This document shows, piece after piece, positions 63,908 through 64,000 of a DNA stretch of 64,000 nt (position 1 is its first letter; each line of letters begins with the position of its first letter). The notes under the pieces were generated by a model. That model saw only the letters and a program-made list of their open reading frames with translations, had not been told where the DNA came from and did not search any database. The stretch comes from CAVTJL01 sp963735065. GTDB taxonomy: Bacteria > Pseudomonadota > Alphaproteobacteria > Geminicoccales > Geminicoccaceae. The stretch covers positions 140,690 through 204,689 of the forward strand of contig CAVTJL010000003.1 of the NCBI GenBank assembly GCA_963735065.1, in the 5' to 3' direction. Both the position numbers and the translations under genes were made by a program.

Positions 63908-64000
63908 TCACGCGACCTCGATCTGCTGCACCCCTACAATGCGCGGCAGGCGATCTCTAAGGCTGGCGTCCTCCTCGAGCACCAGCTCGGCGACCTCCTT
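63908..64000 (-). CDS. C-terminal fragment of an unidentified gene
   Basis: The minus strand from the window edge to a TGA at 63908 reads KEVAELVLEEDASLRDRLPR, then IVGVQQIEVA-stop: 30 residues, helical and charged. It is upstream of dndC in the same orientation and probably part of the same defence island, for example a helicase or another dnd gene. It is too short to identify. Confidence 0.45.
   Translation of the reverse strand, partial: KEVAELVLEEDASLRDRLPRIVGVQQIEVA

Noticed and set aside
63709..63960. 83-residue plus-strand frame at the right end
   Set aside because: Arg/Pro/Gln-rich with no ribosome site, and it overlaps the minus-strand gene end at 63908. Judged non-coding.

Overview
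The window is a GC-rich chromosomal segment from what looks like an alphaproteobacterium. Rhodospirillales-like is an inference from three things: a complete hopanoid (hpnA-H, shc) locus, a LivJHMGF-type amino-acid ABC operon, and many small secreted or lipoproteins. No rRNA or tRNA was found. Left part (1-13.5 kb): mixed housekeeping and accessory genes. These are an aldo/keto reductase (cut by the window edge), a 6PGDH-like protein, an SDR dehydrogenase, an XRE regulator, an HD hydrolase, a large two-domain glycosyltransferase, a Sel1-repeat lipoprotein, a PLP aldolase and an SGNH esterase. Middle part (13.5-43.8 kb): a leftward branched-chain amino-acid-type transporter (livF, G, M, H plus binding protein) diverges from the rightward hopanoid operon (hpnA-B-C-D-E, squalene-hopene cyclase, hpnG). 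hpnH and ispH converge on it, and dxs follows. This groups isoprenoid precursor supply (ispH, dxs) with squalene assembly (HpnC/D/E), cyclisation and side-chain extension (HpnH/G). Next come a class III cyclase, a membrane glycosyltransferase, a Uma2 nuclease-fold protein, a lone ccmC, an APC permease, three overlapping sulfotransferase genes and aconitase acnA behind a well-formed promoter. Right part (43.8-64 kb): accessory DNA. It holds a paralogue of a protein at 8.7 kb, a vapBC toxin-antitoxin pair, and a 9.5-kb segment bounded by two nearly identical 446-bp direct repeats that each carry most of a MEKHLA-domain gene. Inside that segment are an hsdS remnant, an RTX calcium-binding protein, a small gene followed by an attC-like hairpin, a LuxR-type regulator, a lipoprotein, three tandem Asn/Gly-repeat secreted proteins and a Tat-exported Ser-linker protein. 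The far right is a DNA-phosphorothioation (Dnd)-like defence island. It has a dnd-associated methyltransferase, a solo methyltransferase, a small membrane protein, a HerA-like ATPase, an inverted methyltransferase-HNH fusion gene, and dndC with a perfect inverted repeat just upstream. At least nine genes are broken by a single-base frame change, nearly all repairable by removing one base, often in a homopolymer. This points to sequencing or assembly error at least as much as to gene decay, so the hopanoid and Liv genes should not be read as dead without resequencing. The most novel-looking parts are the Dnd-like island with its methyltransferase-HNH fusion, the direct-repeat-bounded segment, the paired leaderless-promoter paralogues and the Asn/Gly-repeat gene cluster.
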